Assembly: GCA_021770785.1 (NCBI GenBank)
Contig: JAETQH010000003.1
Location: forward strand, 1 to 64,000
DNA length: 64,000 bases
Source of the DNA: Lachnospiraceae bacterium
GTDB taxonomy: Bacteria > Bacillota > Clostridia > Lachnospirales > Lachnospiraceae
Reading direction: 5' to 3'
This document shows, piece after piece, positions 35,025 through 43,549 of the stretch (within the stretch, counting starts at the first letter, position 1; every line of letters begins with the position of its first letter). A program made the position numbers and the translations under genes. The notes below the pieces were generated by a model. The model ran no database searches. It was not told the origin of the DNA and was given only the letters and a program-made list of their open reading frames with translations.

Positions 35025-38000
35025 TGGGTGTTTCGTGGACAAAAGAACAGCAGCAGGTCATTGACTTAAGAAACCGGAATATCTTAGTTTCCGCTGCGGC
35101 GGGTTCCGGAAAAACGGCGGTGCTGGTGGAGCGCATTATAAAAATCATTACGGATAAGGAAAACCCGGTGGATATTGACAGGCTGCTGGTGGTAACCTTT
35201 ACCAATGCGGCGGCGGCGGAAATGCGGGAGCGAATCGGGGACGCCATTGAAAAGGCTTTGCAGGAACAGCCGGAGAATGAGCATTTGCAGCGGCAGCTGA
35301 CTTTGATTCACAATGCCCAGATTACCACCATTGACAGCTTTTGCCTCTATGTGATTCGCAATCATTTTCATGAGATTGATTTAGAGCCGAATTTCCGAAT
35401 CGGGGACGAGGGAGAGCTGAAGCTGTTAAAAGAAGATGTGCTTGCGAAGGTATTGGAGAAAAATTATGAGAGAGCACTGGCAGAAAGCGAAGACAGCAGC
35501 AATTTCCTTGCATTTGCAGACAGCTACGCACCGGGGCGTGGTGACGAAGCCATTTCGGGTATGGTGCAGCAGCTCTATGAATTTTCCAGAAGCTATCCCT
35601 GGCCGAAGGAGTGGCTCTCAGACTGCGCAAAGGATTACCGGGTACAGACGGTGGAGGAATTAGACGGGGCGTTGTGGCTTGCTCCCCTGACGGAGCATAT
35701 CCGCCATGGGGCAGAGGATTTGATTGCTTTAACAGAAAAGGCGTTGTCCCTGACCCTGCAGGAAAACGGCCCTTATATGTATCAGAAAGCCATCGAGAGC
35801 GATTTGGCAAAGTACCGTTCCCTTGCAGAGAAGGGAACCTTTTCCGAATTTTATCAGGGCTTTACCAATCTAAGCTATGACCGCCTTGCATCTGCAAGAA
35901 ACTACGAGGGCAGCGAAGAATTACAGGAGCAGGTGAAGGCTTTGCGGGACAGGGGAAAAGATACGGTGAAAAAAATCTGCCGCCAGTATTTTTTCACTTC
36001 CCTGCCTGCCATGTTAGAACAACTTGGGAAAACAGAGCCTATGGCAAAGGAATTAGTCCGCCTCACCTTAGAATTTGCCGACGCCTTCGGGGCGGAAAAG
36101 CGGCGGAAAAATCTGGTGGATTTCCACGATTTAGAGCACTTTGCGCTGGAAATTTTAGTGGACGGGGAAACGAAGGAAATCCGCAGGACAGCGGAGGAAT
36201 TTCAGGATACCTTTGCGGAAATCATGATTGACGAGTATCAGGACAGCAACCAAGTGCAGGAAACCATTTTAAAGGCGATTTCTAAGGAGAGCCGGGGAGA
36301 ACACAATATTTTCATGGTGGGAGACGTGAAGCAGAGTATTTACCGTTTTCGTCTGGCAAGACCGGAGCTTTTTATGGAAAAATATGATACCTACAGTTTA
36401 GAAGAGTCCGATACCCAGAGGATTGATTTGCACAAAAATTTCCGAAGCCGCCGGGAGGTGTTAGACTGCACCAACGATATTTTTTATAAAATCATGACCA
36501 GAAATCTGGGAAATGTGGAATACGACGAAGCGGCGGCGCTTTATCCGGGAGCGGTATATCCCTATCCTGCGCCGGAAAAGAAGGTTGAAACCGTGACGGA
36601 GGGAGACCCTGACCCGGAAAAGAATGTTGAAACCGTAGCAGAGGGAGAGCCCCGCCCGGAAAAAGCTTCCGGGTGTGAGAAAAATATATTTGCCCCGGAA
36701 ATCCTGCTTCTCGACAGCGGAGAGGAACTTTTAGAGGACAGCGGCATGGCAGACAAAAAACAGCTGGAAGCCCGGATGATTGGAAACCGTATCAAAACAT
36801 TAATGCAGGAGCAGTTTGTGACAGACAAAAAAACCGGGGAACTGCGGCGGGTAAAATACTCGGATATTGTGATTCTACTCCGCAGCTTAAGCAGCTGGGC
36901 GGACACCTTTGCCCAGACGCTGGCGGAGGAGGGCATTCCCGCCCACAGCGTTTCCGCCACAGGCTATTTTTCTGCGGTGGAGGTGCAGACGGTTTTAAGT
37001 ATGCTGCGGATATTGGACAATCCTAAGCAGGATATCCCGCTGACCGCAGTTCTGCGCTCCCCCATGGCAGGGTTAAACGATGAAGAGCTGGGGCTGCTGC
37101 GTTTAAGGGAGCGGAACGTCCGGTTTTATGCCTGTGTGCAGCAGGCCTGCGAGGAAGCCTTAGAAAAGGCGGGAAAAGAGCCCCTAAATCCATTGGAGAA
37201 GAAACTGGCGGATTTTTACCGCACTTATCGGAGGCTTCGCGCATTGGTGCCGGATACCCCTATCCATGAGCTGATAGAACTGCTGTTAAAGGAAACAGGC
37301 TACGGTGATTATGCCGCCGCAATGCCCGCCGGAGCCCGCCGGAAGGCAAATTTGGAAATGCTGGTGGAAAAAGCCATTGCCTACGAAAACACCAGCTACA
37401 AGGGACTGTTTCACTTCGTCCGTTACATTGATGAACTACAGAAATATGACGTGGATTTCGGCGAGGCGGACCTGACCTCGGAAAACGAGGACGTGGTGCG
37501 GATTATGAGTATCCACAAAAGTAAGGGACTGGAATTTCCCGTGGTATTTGTGGCGGGAATGGGGAAGAATTTTAACAAGCAGGACACCAGAAGCAAGATG
37601 GTTCTTCACCCGGAGTTAGGCTTAGGCTTAGACTGCATGGACGGCAAAAAGCGAACCAAATCCCCCACCATTGCAAAAAAAGCCATCGCCAAGCAGATAG
37701 ATTTGGAAAATCTCGGAGAGGAACTCCGTGTCCTCTATGTGGCATTGACCCGTGCTAAAGAAAAGCTGATTTTAACCGGAATGAAAAAAGATGCTGAGGC
37801 ATCCCTTTTATCTTACGGACTTTTGGCAGAGCCGGAGGGAACCTTATCCTATCTTGCCAGGGAGGGAGCAGCAGGCTATCTTGACTGGGTACTTCCCGCT
37901 GTGTTATCCTACAGTGACAAATATCCCATTACTCTGGCAAACCCGGCAGAGCTGGTGGTGGAAGAGCTTGGCAGCCGGATTAAAATGCAGCAGGAAAAAG

Positions 38001-38830
38001 AGGACTGCCTACGGGAAATCGCAGCCGCTGACCATAAAAAGATAGAAGAATTTTCCAAAAGCTTTGCTAAGGTTTATGCTCATAAAGAAGATATTGCAAG
38101 AAAAAATAAATACTCTGTATCAGAGTTAAAACACCGTGCCATGCGGGAAATGATGCAGCGGGAGGAAGAAGGCACCACCCCCGTTTTTAAAAGCGAGGAG
38201 ATAGTCCCCTACATACCGGAATTTGTCAGACACCGGGAAGCAAAGGAGGCGGATACCAATCAGGGTGCCCTCCGGGGAACTGCGGTGCACCGCGTCATGG
38301 AATGCTATCGCTTTTCCGCAGAGGAGCCCGCTGCCCGCCAGATAGGAGACATGCTTGCACAGGGAAAAATCACAGAGGATATGAAGGATTTAGTGAAGGT
38401 ATCCCTGGTGGAAAATTTTGTGTCCTCTGAACTTGGAGAGCGCATGAAAGCTGCGGAAGAGGAAGCTCGGCTTTACCGGGAAAAGCCTTTTGTGATGGGC
38501 TTTTCCGCCGCAGAGCTTGCAGCCTTCGGATTTGGAGAGGAAAGCCCTGCTGCCGCCGGGGAAGTTTCTGTAGTTGGTACGGAAAAAGAGGATTTGACGT
38601 TGATTCAGGGAATTATTGATGTTTTCTGGATAGAAGAGGACGGGATTGTAGTGCTGGACTATAAGACGGACCGTGTGGACACCGGACAGGAGCTGTTGGA
38701 CAGATATGCGGCACAGTTACGGCTGTACGGAGAGGCGCTGAACCGGATTTACGGGGAAGCGGGACTGGCGGTGAAGGAGTGTCTGCTGTATTCTTTTCGG
38801 TTGGGGGAGGTTATTGCGGTGCCGATGTGA
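35021..38830 (+). CDS. addA: ATP-dependent helicase/nuclease subunit A
   Basis: AddA is the UvrD-type helicase and second nuclease of AddAB. The 1269-residue product has Walker A SAAAGSGKTAV (residues 25-32), the helicase motifs VTFTNAAAAEMRERI, MIDEYQDSNQVQE, VGDVKQSIYRFR and VALTRAKEKL, and the C-terminal nuclease motif VVLDYKTDRVDTGQEL near residue 1212. Length is slightly above usual because of a 14-residue tandem repeat near residue 520. The ORF starts with GTG at 35021, overlapping addB by four bases; ATG at 35024 is an alternative. Downstream lies the structured gene-free interval. Confidence 0.96.
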   Translation: MMGVSWTKEQQQVIDLRNRNILVSAAAGSGKTAVLVERIIKIITDKENPVDIDRLLVVTFTNAAAAEMRERIGDAIEKALQEQPENEHLQRQLTLIHNAQITTIDSFCLYVIRNHFHEIDLEPNFRIGDEGELKLLKEDVLAKVLEKNYERALAESEDSSNFLAFADSYAPGRGDEAISGMVQQLYEFSRSYPWPKEWLSDCAKDYRVQTVEELDGALWLAPLTEHIRHGAEDLIALTEKALSLTLQENGPYMYQKAIESDLAKYRSLAEKGTFSEFYQGFTNLSYDRLASARNYEGSEELQEQVKALRDRGKDTVKKICRQYFFTSLPAMLEQLGKTEPMAKELVRLTLEFADAFGAEKRRKNLVDFHDLEHFALEILVDGETKEIRRTAEEFQDTFAEIMIDEYQDSNQVQETILKAISKESRGEHNIFMVGDVKQSIYRFRLARPELFMEKYDTYSLEESDTQRIDLHKNFRSRREVLDCTNDIFYKIMTRNLGNVEYDEAAALYPGAVYPYPAPEKKVETVTEGDPDPEKNVETVAEGEPRPEKASGCEKNIFAPEILLLDSGEELLEDSGMADKKQLEARMIGNRIKTLMQEQFVTDKKTGELRRVKYSDIVILLRSLSSWADTFAQTLAEEGIPAHSVSATGYFSAVEVQTVLSMLRILDNPKQDIPLTAVLRSPMAGLNDEELGLLRLRERNVRFYACVQQACEEALEKAGKEPLNPLEKKLADFYRTYRRLRALVPDTPIHELIELLLKETGYGDYAAAMPAGARRKANLEMLVEKAIAYENTSYKGLFHFVRYIDELQKYDVDFGEADLTSENEDVVRIMSIHKSKGLEFPVVFVAGMGKNFNKQDTRSKMVLHPELGLGLDCMDGKKRTKSPTIAKKAIAKQIDLENLGEELRVLYVALTRAKEKLILTGMKKDAEASLLSYGLLAEPEGTLSYLAREGAAGYLDWVLPAVLSYSDKYPITLANPAELVVEELGSRIKMQQEKEDCLREIAAADHKKIEEFSKSFAKVYAHKEDIARKNKYSVSELKHRAMREMMQREEEGTTPVFKSEEIVPYIPEFVRHREAKEADTNQGALRGTAVHRVMECYRFSAEEPAARQIGDMLAQGKITEDMKDLVKVSLVENFVSSELGERMKAAEEEARLYREKPFVMGFSAAELAAFGFGEESPAAAGEVSVVGTEKEDLTLIQGIIDVFWIEEDGIVVLDYKTDRVDTGQELLDRYAAQLRLYGEALNRIYGEAGLAVKECLLYSFRLGEVIAVPM
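36572..36661 (+). repeat. 42-bp tandem repeat inside addA
   Basis: A 42-bp unit starts at 36572, 36614 and (partial) 36656, giving 14 residues of the type PEKxVETVxEGxPx. It lies in an acidic linker between helicase motifs of the 1A/1B region and is in frame. Confidence 0.9.
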
Positions 38831-38851
38831 GGCGCGGGGGAGGCGGTGTGT

Positions 38852-39170
38852 CCGGATTAGGGCGGAAAAAGGGGCTGGGATAAGTGAGTGGGGCATGGGG
38901 CACGAAAAATGGTCTGCTGTTGTTCCGATGTCCAGAGATAAGATGTTCTAAGAAATCTGCCTCCAAAGTTTCGGCAAGGGACGTAAACGGTACAAAGGCG
39001 CCGTCCCTGGCACCGTTGTACCTCGCCCAGCCGTCCGTGGCTGGGCGTTACTGGAAATTCAGCAGATTTCTAAGAACATCTAATCTCTTCCCATAGTCAC
39101 AACAGCAGACCATTTTTCGTGCCCCATGCCAATCCCGGTTATCGACAGCCCTTTTTCCGCCCTAATCCGG
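38852..39170. other. Large structured foldback element / candidate non-coding RNA
   Basis: Three colinear blocks pair across this 319-bp stretch: 38852-38870 with 39152-39170 (19/19), 38892-38923 with 39099-39130 (32/32) and 38941-38960 with 39062-39081 (19/20). Internal loops of 10-20 nt separate the blocks. The enclosed 100 nt hold AGGGACG (38977-38983) pairing with CGTCCCT (39002-39008). GGTACAA (38989-38995), inside that loop, pairs with TTGTACC (39016-39022) downstream, a pseudoknot layout. A perfect 9-bp hairpin follows (39024-39032 with 39039-39047). There is no T-run, no convincing ORF and no flanking duplication. It is either a structured RNA or a foldback mobile element; the strand is unknown. 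Confidence 0.7.
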
Positions 39171-39369
39171 TGTAGGTTATCGCCGCGAGGGGAGGACGCT
39201 GGGCTGGTGTACTGGTACGTTCATAATTTATTGAGAACGCTTTGCTTATTTGCCCGTTGGACTATATTGCCAGTAACGTCCCACCCGCTGACAGTTAGGA
39301 ATTCCCCCTTGGCGTTCCTGTCTTTCCCCCACGGCGTTATACTTTGTAATTTTATTCGATAAACAGCTT
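39171..39369. other. Gene-free spacer between two foldback elements
   Basis: This stretch shows no gene with a ribosome binding site. Weak pairings are visible, for example GTTATCG near 39176 with CGATAAAC near 39354, and CGTTGG with CCAGTAACG around 39254-39272. It could therefore be part of one larger structured transcript with its neighbours, but the pairings are short. Confidence 0.3.
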
Positions 39370-39496
39370 GGAACTGTCCGCCTGCTCCGGCAGACCCTTC
39401 CAAGGACACCGGTACTTGGCGAGGTCTTTTCGAGCCTAGTATCCGCTGTGTTCTTGGGGAGCGAGAGCGTGTCTGCAGGAGCAGGCGGACAGTTCC
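39370..39496. repeat. 127-bp hairpin element with GGAACTGTCC ends
   Basis: A 30-nt arm (39366-39395) matches the inverted arm (39471-39500) with one mismatch. The inside also folds: CCAAGGACAC pairs with GTGTTCTTGG, and a further stem lies around CGGTACT/AGTATCCG. The ten outermost bases, GGAACTGTCC and GGACAGTTCC, are the same as those of the MITE at 23548-23717. No transposase is present. It lies 60 bp upstream of the ArsC-like gene. Confidence 0.7.
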
Positions 39497-39555
39497 AAGC
39501 GTCCCCATCCAAAAAAACTAAAAAATAAACAAAAGGAAGAAAGGAACCCAAAACA

Positions 39556-39915
39556 ATGACATTTATTTATTACCCCAAATGCACCACCTGCCAAAAAGCT
39601 AAAAAATGGCTGGACGAAAACAACATCACCTATACCGGGCGCCACATCAAGGAGGACAACCCCACCGCGGAGGAATTAAAAACCTGGCACGAAAAGAGCG
39701 GCCTTGACATCAAGAAATTTTTTAACACCAGCGGTATGCTCTACAAGGAAATGCAGCTAAAAGACAAACTCCCGTCCATGACGTTGGAGGAAAAATATGC
39801 TCTCCTTGCCACTGACGGGATGCTGGTAAAACGTCCGCTGTTAGTAACGGAAAACACGGTTTTGCCGGGCTTTAAAGAAGCAGATTGGAAAGAAGCGCTT
39901 TCTCTGGGAAAATAA
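39556..39915 (+). CDS. ArsC/Spx-family thioredoxin-fold protein
   Basis: The 119-residue product begins MTFIYYPKCTTCQKAKKWL, with a CTTC redox pair at residues 9-12, and has the RPLLV segment (VKRPLLVTENTVLPGF) shared by arsenate reductase-like and Spx/YffB proteins. It is annotated in relatives as an arsenate reductase family protein. The sequence does not decide between arsenate reduction, thiol reduction or Spx-like binding to RNA polymerase. There are no ars genes around it, which argues against a dedicated arsenic role. AAAGGAAGAAAGGA precedes the ATG. Confidence 0.85.
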   Translation: MTFIYYPKCTTCQKAKKWLDENNITYTGRHIKEDNPTAEELKTWHEKSGLDIKKFFNTSGMLYKEMQLKDKLPSMTLEEKYALLATDGMLVKRPLLVTENTVLPGFKEADWKEALSLGK

Positions 39916-40008
39916 ATGGAATAGTGGTATAATCTATTTCGAATTGCCATAGCCCGATGGCGTGGGAATGTTTGTTATTATGGATGAAATGGAGACGAAA
40001 ATAGGATT

Positions 40009-40635
40009 ATGGGACAAATCATTTTAGCTTCTGCCTCCCCAAGGCGCAGAGAATTATTAGAACAAATCGGTATTTCCTTTGAGATATGCCCTGCAAAGGG
40101 AGAGGAAATGATTACCGGCACCCTGCCCCATGAGGCGGTATCGGAGTTGTCGGCACAGAAAGCGAGAGAAGTGGCGGCAATGGTAAAGCAATATGGGGAT
40201 ACTCACCGGGAATTGATGACCCCGCAGGATATTATGGTACTTGGCGCCGATACGGTGGTAGCTGCAGACAGTCAGATTTTGGGAAAGCCGAAGGACGAGG
40301 CAGACGCCGCAAGAATGTTAAGGCTGCTCTCCGGCAGAACCCACGAAGTATATACCGGAGTGACCATTGTCCTTATGAGCAAATCCGGTAAGGCAGGGGA
40401 ACATACCTTTTATGAGAAAACAGCGGTGACTATGCGCAAGATGAGCGACGGGGAAATAGAGCGCTATATTGCCACCGGGGAGCCTATGGATAAGGCGGGC
40501 GCCTATGGGATTCAGGGAAAATGCGCTATTTATGTTGACAAAATCGAAGGCGACTATAATAATGTGGTGGGGCTGCCGGTTTCTGCCATCTACCGGGAAC
40601 TAAAGAAGCTTGGAATAGACTGGTATTTATGGTAA
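40009..40635 (+). CDS. maf: Maf-type nucleoside triphosphate pyrophosphatase
   Basis: Maf proteins hydrolyse dTTP, UTP and modified nucleotides to monophosphates and are linked to septum formation control. The 208-residue product has the hallmark SASPRRRELLEQIGI at the start, the metal-binding Asp in VLGADTVVA, GKPKDEADAARML and an AYGIQGKCA segment. Length is normal. GGAGACGAAAATAGG lies upstream of ATG 40009. Confidence 0.94.
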   Translation: MGQIILASASPRRRELLEQIGISFEICPAKGEEMITGTLPHEAVSELSAQKAREVAAMVKQYGDTHRELMTPQDIMVLGADTVVAADSQILGKPKDEADAARMLRLLSGRTHEVYTGVTIVLMSKSGKAGEHTFYEKTAVTMRKMSDGEIERYIATGEPMDKAGAYGIQGKCAIYVDKIEGDYNNVVGLPVSAIYRELKKLGIDWYLW

Positions 40636-40659
40636 AATGTCGTTAGCAATGAGCAGTGC

Positions 40660-40759
40660 CAATCTGAACAGATACAACTATTTGTGCTTGCACAAAAATA
40701 GTTGTATCTGCTCAGATTGATAGGGCGAATGCCCGTCAGTGAGAGAACCAAGGGTTCTC
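40660..40759. repeat. Very long hairpin plus two smaller ones after maf
   Basis: Bases 40660-40687 pair almost perfectly with 40690-40719 (two-base loop, about 28 pairs with one mismatch and one extra base). It is followed by GGGC-GAAT-GCCC at 40723-40734 and GAGAACC-AAG-GGTTCTC at 40743-40759. The long stem may be a factor-independent terminator without a T-run or a transcript stabiliser. Confidence 0.75.
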
Positions 40760-40838
40760 GAACGTGCACTGCGGAGTAGAACTTTAGAATCAAAGTTTCT
40801 CGAACCCACACTGCGGAGTAGTATTTCAGAAAGAGGAA
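40755..40838 (+). repeat. Tandem 42-bp repeat before the small acidic gene
   Basis: Two adjacent 42-bp units (40755-40796 and 40797-40838) share TTCTCGAAC and CACTGCGGAGTAG with changes between. The second contains the ribosome binding site (AGAGGAAA) of the next gene, so it may form part of its leader. Confidence 0.75.
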
Positions 40839-40845
40839 ATAAAAC

Positions 40846-41109
40846 ATGAGCCAATACGATAAAAAAGTAATCGAATATTTTTTAGCAAACCAGACGCAGC
40901 TTTTCCCGGAAAATGTAGCGGAAACTCCGGAGGAGGCGGAGGAATTTTTAGAGGACTGTATGGCAGTTGTCTGCAAAAATATCAAGGAAGTCAGGGCATA
41001 TTTTGAGGACGAGGGAGCAGATATTTTTGGCATGAGCAATGAGGAACTGGCGGAAGCGGAGGAAGTGTTCGCCCTGCCGGACGGGAGATTTTTGATTGTA
41101 GAGGCATAA
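40846..41109 (+). CDS. Small acidic conserved hypothetical protein
   Basis: The 87-residue product is strongly acidic (PEEAEEFLEDC, AEAEEVFALPDGRF) and probably helical, with no signal peptide, metal site or catalytic motif. A good site (AGAGGAAA) precedes the ATG, and the next gene begins 13 bp after its stop, so it is likely translated and co-transcribed with the oxidoreductase. I do not recognise the family. Confidence 0.75.
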   Translation: MSQYDKKVIEYFLANQTQLFPENVAETPEEAEEFLEDCMAVVCKNIKEVRAYFEDEGADIFGMSNEELAEAEEVFALPDGRFLIVEA

Positions 41110-41122
41110 GGAAGAGGTATCT

Positions 41123-42523
41123 ATGAGTAAAAATTATGATGTAATTATTATCGGAGCCGGACCTTCCGGTATCTTTTGCGCTTACGAGCTGATGGAGAAA
41201 AAAAGTGATTTAAAAGTACTGATGATAGAGAAAGGGCGTCCCATTGAAAAACGGACCTGTCCGAAGCGGAATACCAAGGTCTGTGTGGGCTGCAAGCCCT
41301 GTTCCATTACCACAGGCTTTGCCGGAGCGGGAGCATTTTCAGACGGAAAATTATCCCTTTCCCCGGATGTGGGAGGAAATCTGCCGGAAATTTTAGGTTA
41401 TGACAAAACGGTTGCACTGTTAAAGGAATCCGATGATATTTATTTGAAATTCGGAGCGGATACCAGGGTGTATGGGATGGACAAGGAGAAGGAAATCCGG
41501 GAAATCCGCAGGAAAGCCATCAATGCTAACCTGAAATTAATCGAGTGCCCTATCCGCCATCTGGGAACGGAGGAGGGGTATAAAATTTATTCCAGGTTAC
41601 AGGAGCATCTGCTTGCCGCCGGGGTAGAGATGGAATTTAACACCATGGTAAAGGATATCATCATGGAAGACGGCGAGGTAAAAGGTCTGGTTACGGAGAA
41701 AGACGAGACTTATTTTGCGCGGGAGGTGATTTCTGCCGTAGGACGGGAAGGGGCAGACTGGTTTGCCCATATCTGCGAGAAGCATGGCATTGAGACGCAG
41801 GTGGGGACGGTGGATATCGGCGTCCGGGTGGAAGTCCGGGATGAAATCATGGAATTTCTGAATGAAAACCTCTATGAGGCAAAGCTGGTGTACCATACTC
41901 CTACCTTTGATGATAAGGTGCGCACTTTCTGCACAAACCCTTCCGGGGAAGTGGCAACGGAATATTATGACAACGGGCTTGCGGTGGTAAACGGGCATGC
42001 TTATAAATCCAAAGAGTTAAAAACCAACAATACCAATTTTGCGGTGCTTGTGTCCAAAAACTTTACGAAACCCTTTAAGACGCCCATTGAGTACGGCAAA
42101 CAGATTGCGCAGCTTTCCAACATGCTCTGTGACGGGAAAATTTTAGTCCAGACCTTCGGCGATTTTAAGCGGGGCAGGCGCACCACGGAGGAGCGGCTTT
42201 GCAGAAATAACCTGATTCCCACTTTGAAGGACGCAGTACCGGGAGATTTATCTTTGGTATTTCCCCACCGTATCATGGTGGATATTGAGGAAATGATTAT
42301 GGCGCTCGACAAGGTGACGCCGGGGCTTGCCAGTGATGAGACGCTGCTTTACGGCGTGGAGGTGAAATTCTATTCCAATAAAGTGGTGGTAAACGATGAC
42401 TTTGAGACTAATGTAAAAGGCTTGCGTGCCATCGGCGACGGCGCTTCTGTCACAAGAGGGCTGCAGCAGGCATCCGCCAATGGTATTTCCGTAGCAAGGA
42501 GCATTTTAGCGAAGCTGGGATAA
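41123..42523 (+). CDS. FAD-dependent oxidoreductase with a cysteine-rich N-terminal motif
   Basis: The 466-residue product begins with an FAD-binding Rossmann motif (DVIIIGAGPSGIFCAYEL) and has a second dinucleotide-type signature near the C-terminus (GLRAIGDGASVTRGLQQASANG). Between them is the conserved cysteine stretch RTCPKRNTKVCVGCKPC (about residues 49-65), then a GGFAGAG-like turn (TTGFAGAGAFSDGKL). This is the family of uncharacterised NAD(P)/FAD-dependent oxidoreductases common in Firmicutes. The cysteines could hold an iron-sulfur cluster or a redox disulfide. The real substrate is unknown. AGGAAGAGG precedes the ATG. Confidence 0.8.
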   Translation: MSKNYDVIIIGAGPSGIFCAYELMEKKSDLKVLMIEKGRPIEKRTCPKRNTKVCVGCKPCSITTGFAGAGAFSDGKLSLSPDVGGNLPEILGYDKTVALLKESDDIYLKFGADTRVYGMDKEKEIREIRRKAINANLKLIECPIRHLGTEEGYKIYSRLQEHLLAAGVEMEFNTMVKDIIMEDGEVKGLVTEKDETYFAREVISAVGREGADWFAHICEKHGIETQVGTVDIGVRVEVRDEIMEFLNENLYEAKLVYHTPTFDDKVRTFCTNPSGEVATEYYDNGLAVVNGHAYKSKELKTNNTNFAVLVSKNFTKPFKTPIEYGKQIAQLSNMLCDGKILVQTFGDFKRGRRTTEERLCRNNLIPTLKDAVPGDLSLVFPHRIMVDIEEMIMALDKVTPGLASDETLLYGVEVKFYSNKVVVNDDFETNVKGLRAIGDGASVTRGLQQASANGISVARSILAKLG

Positions 42524-42545
42524 CAGAGATACAGGGTAAATACAG

Positions 42546-43532
42546 ATGAAGAAAAATAGATTGCGGGTAGCAGTGTGTGTCCTTTGCATGTCCCTTCTGC
42601 TTGGGGGATGCAGGATTGGAAACCGGGAAATCGTGGTTTCCGGCACACTGACAGATAAACAGGTATTTAAAATTAATAAAACGGCATGCGGTCTGAAAGA
42701 GGCGAGGGTGTATCTGACGAATTACCAGAATATCTATGGGACGGCATACGGCATTGACCTGTGGAAACATGATTTTGGGGAAAATTCCTTAGAAAAATAT
42801 GTGAAAGACATCACCTTGGAGAAATTAGCCTATGTGGTGACGATGGATTTGTTAGCGGAAAGCCAGGGCGTGGCGCTGACAGAGGAAGAAATGGCGCAGG
42901 CGGGAGAGGCGGCAAAAGAATATTATGCCTCGCTTTCCCAGGAGGAAATCGAGTATTTAGGCGTGACGGAGAGTGATATTTTAGAGTATTACTCCCACTA
43001 TGCCCTAGCCCGGAAGCTCTACCAGTCCCTTACCAGCAGCGTCAATGAAGAGGTCAGCGATGACGAGGCGAGGGTGATTGAGATGATGCAGATTTTTGTC
43101 AGGGACGGGACAAAGGCAGCGGAGGTGGCAGCGAGGCTTGAGAACGGTGATGATTTTGCGTCTGTGGCGAATAATTATAACCAGCTTTCGGCAATTCAGG
43201 TGACTGTGTCACGGGATGAGCTGCCGGAGGAAGTGGAGCAGGTTGCCTTTCAGCTAGACGACGGTGAGATTTCCGGGAAAATAGAGACCGACGGCGGCTA
43301 TTATTTTGTGAAATGCCTGAACAAATACAACGAGGAACTGACGGAGGCGAACAAATCCAACATTGTGGAGAAAAGAGAAAAAGAGGCGTTTGATGATGTT
43401 TACAACACCTATGTGTTCGGGCTTTCCTCGGATTTAAATCAGGAGCTGTGGGAAAATTTAGAGCTGGATACCAGTGGGACAATCTCCACGGACAGCTTTT
43501 TTGAAGTGTTTGAAAAATATTTTACAGATTAG
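42546..43532 (+). CDS. PrsA-like lipoprotein foldase (peptidyl-prolyl isomerase)
   Basis: The N-terminus has a lipoprotein signal with lipobox LLGGC at C22, so the protein is anchored outside the membrane. The middle (about residues 180-265) resembles a parvulin-type domain: EMMQIFVRDGTKAAEVAARLENGDDFASVANNYNQ, then ELPEEVEQVAFQLDDGEISGKIETDGGYYFVKCLN. The flanks are helical SurA-like. It would help fold exported proteins. The typical PrsA residues are only partly recognisable, so isomerase activity is not certain. The operon continues with a MATE gene 17 bp downstream. Confidence 0.82.
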   Translation: MKKNRLRVAVCVLCMSLLLGGCRIGNREIVVSGTLTDKQVFKINKTACGLKEARVYLTNYQNIYGTAYGIDLWKHDFGENSLEKYVKDITLEKLAYVVTMDLLAESQGVALTEEEMAQAGEAAKEYYASLSQEEIEYLGVTESDILEYYSHYALARKLYQSLTSSVNEEVSDDEARVIEMMQIFVRDGTKAAEVAARLENGDDFASVANNYNQLSAIQVTVSRDELPEEVEQVAFQLDDGEISGKIETDGGYYFVKCLNKYNEELTEANKSNIVEKREKEAFDDVYNTYVFGLSSDLNQELWENLELDTSGTISTDSFFEVFEKYFTD

Positions 43533-43549
43533 ACAGAGGTATTATTGTT

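Noticed and set aside
31494..38830. Phage or defence-type helicase-nuclease
   Set aside because: Both proteins carry complete AddB and AddA signatures, including the iron-sulfur cysteines, so they are the housekeeping recombination enzyme.
38852..39170. tmRNA, 6S RNA, RNase P RNA, SRP RNA or a retron msr-msd as identity of the foldback structure
   Set aside because: None of the diagnostic sequences of the known RNAs is visible, and there is no reverse transcriptase gene in the window for a retron.
38884..39508. Several overlapping open frames of 70-100 codons on both strands in the interval after addA
   Set aside because: They run through inverted-repeat arms, lack ribosome binding sites and give low-complexity, arginine/serine/proline-rich products.
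39556..39915. Dedicated arsenic resistance locus
   Set aside because: The ArsC/Spx-fold gene has no arsR, arsB or acr3 neighbour, so only the family assignment is kept.
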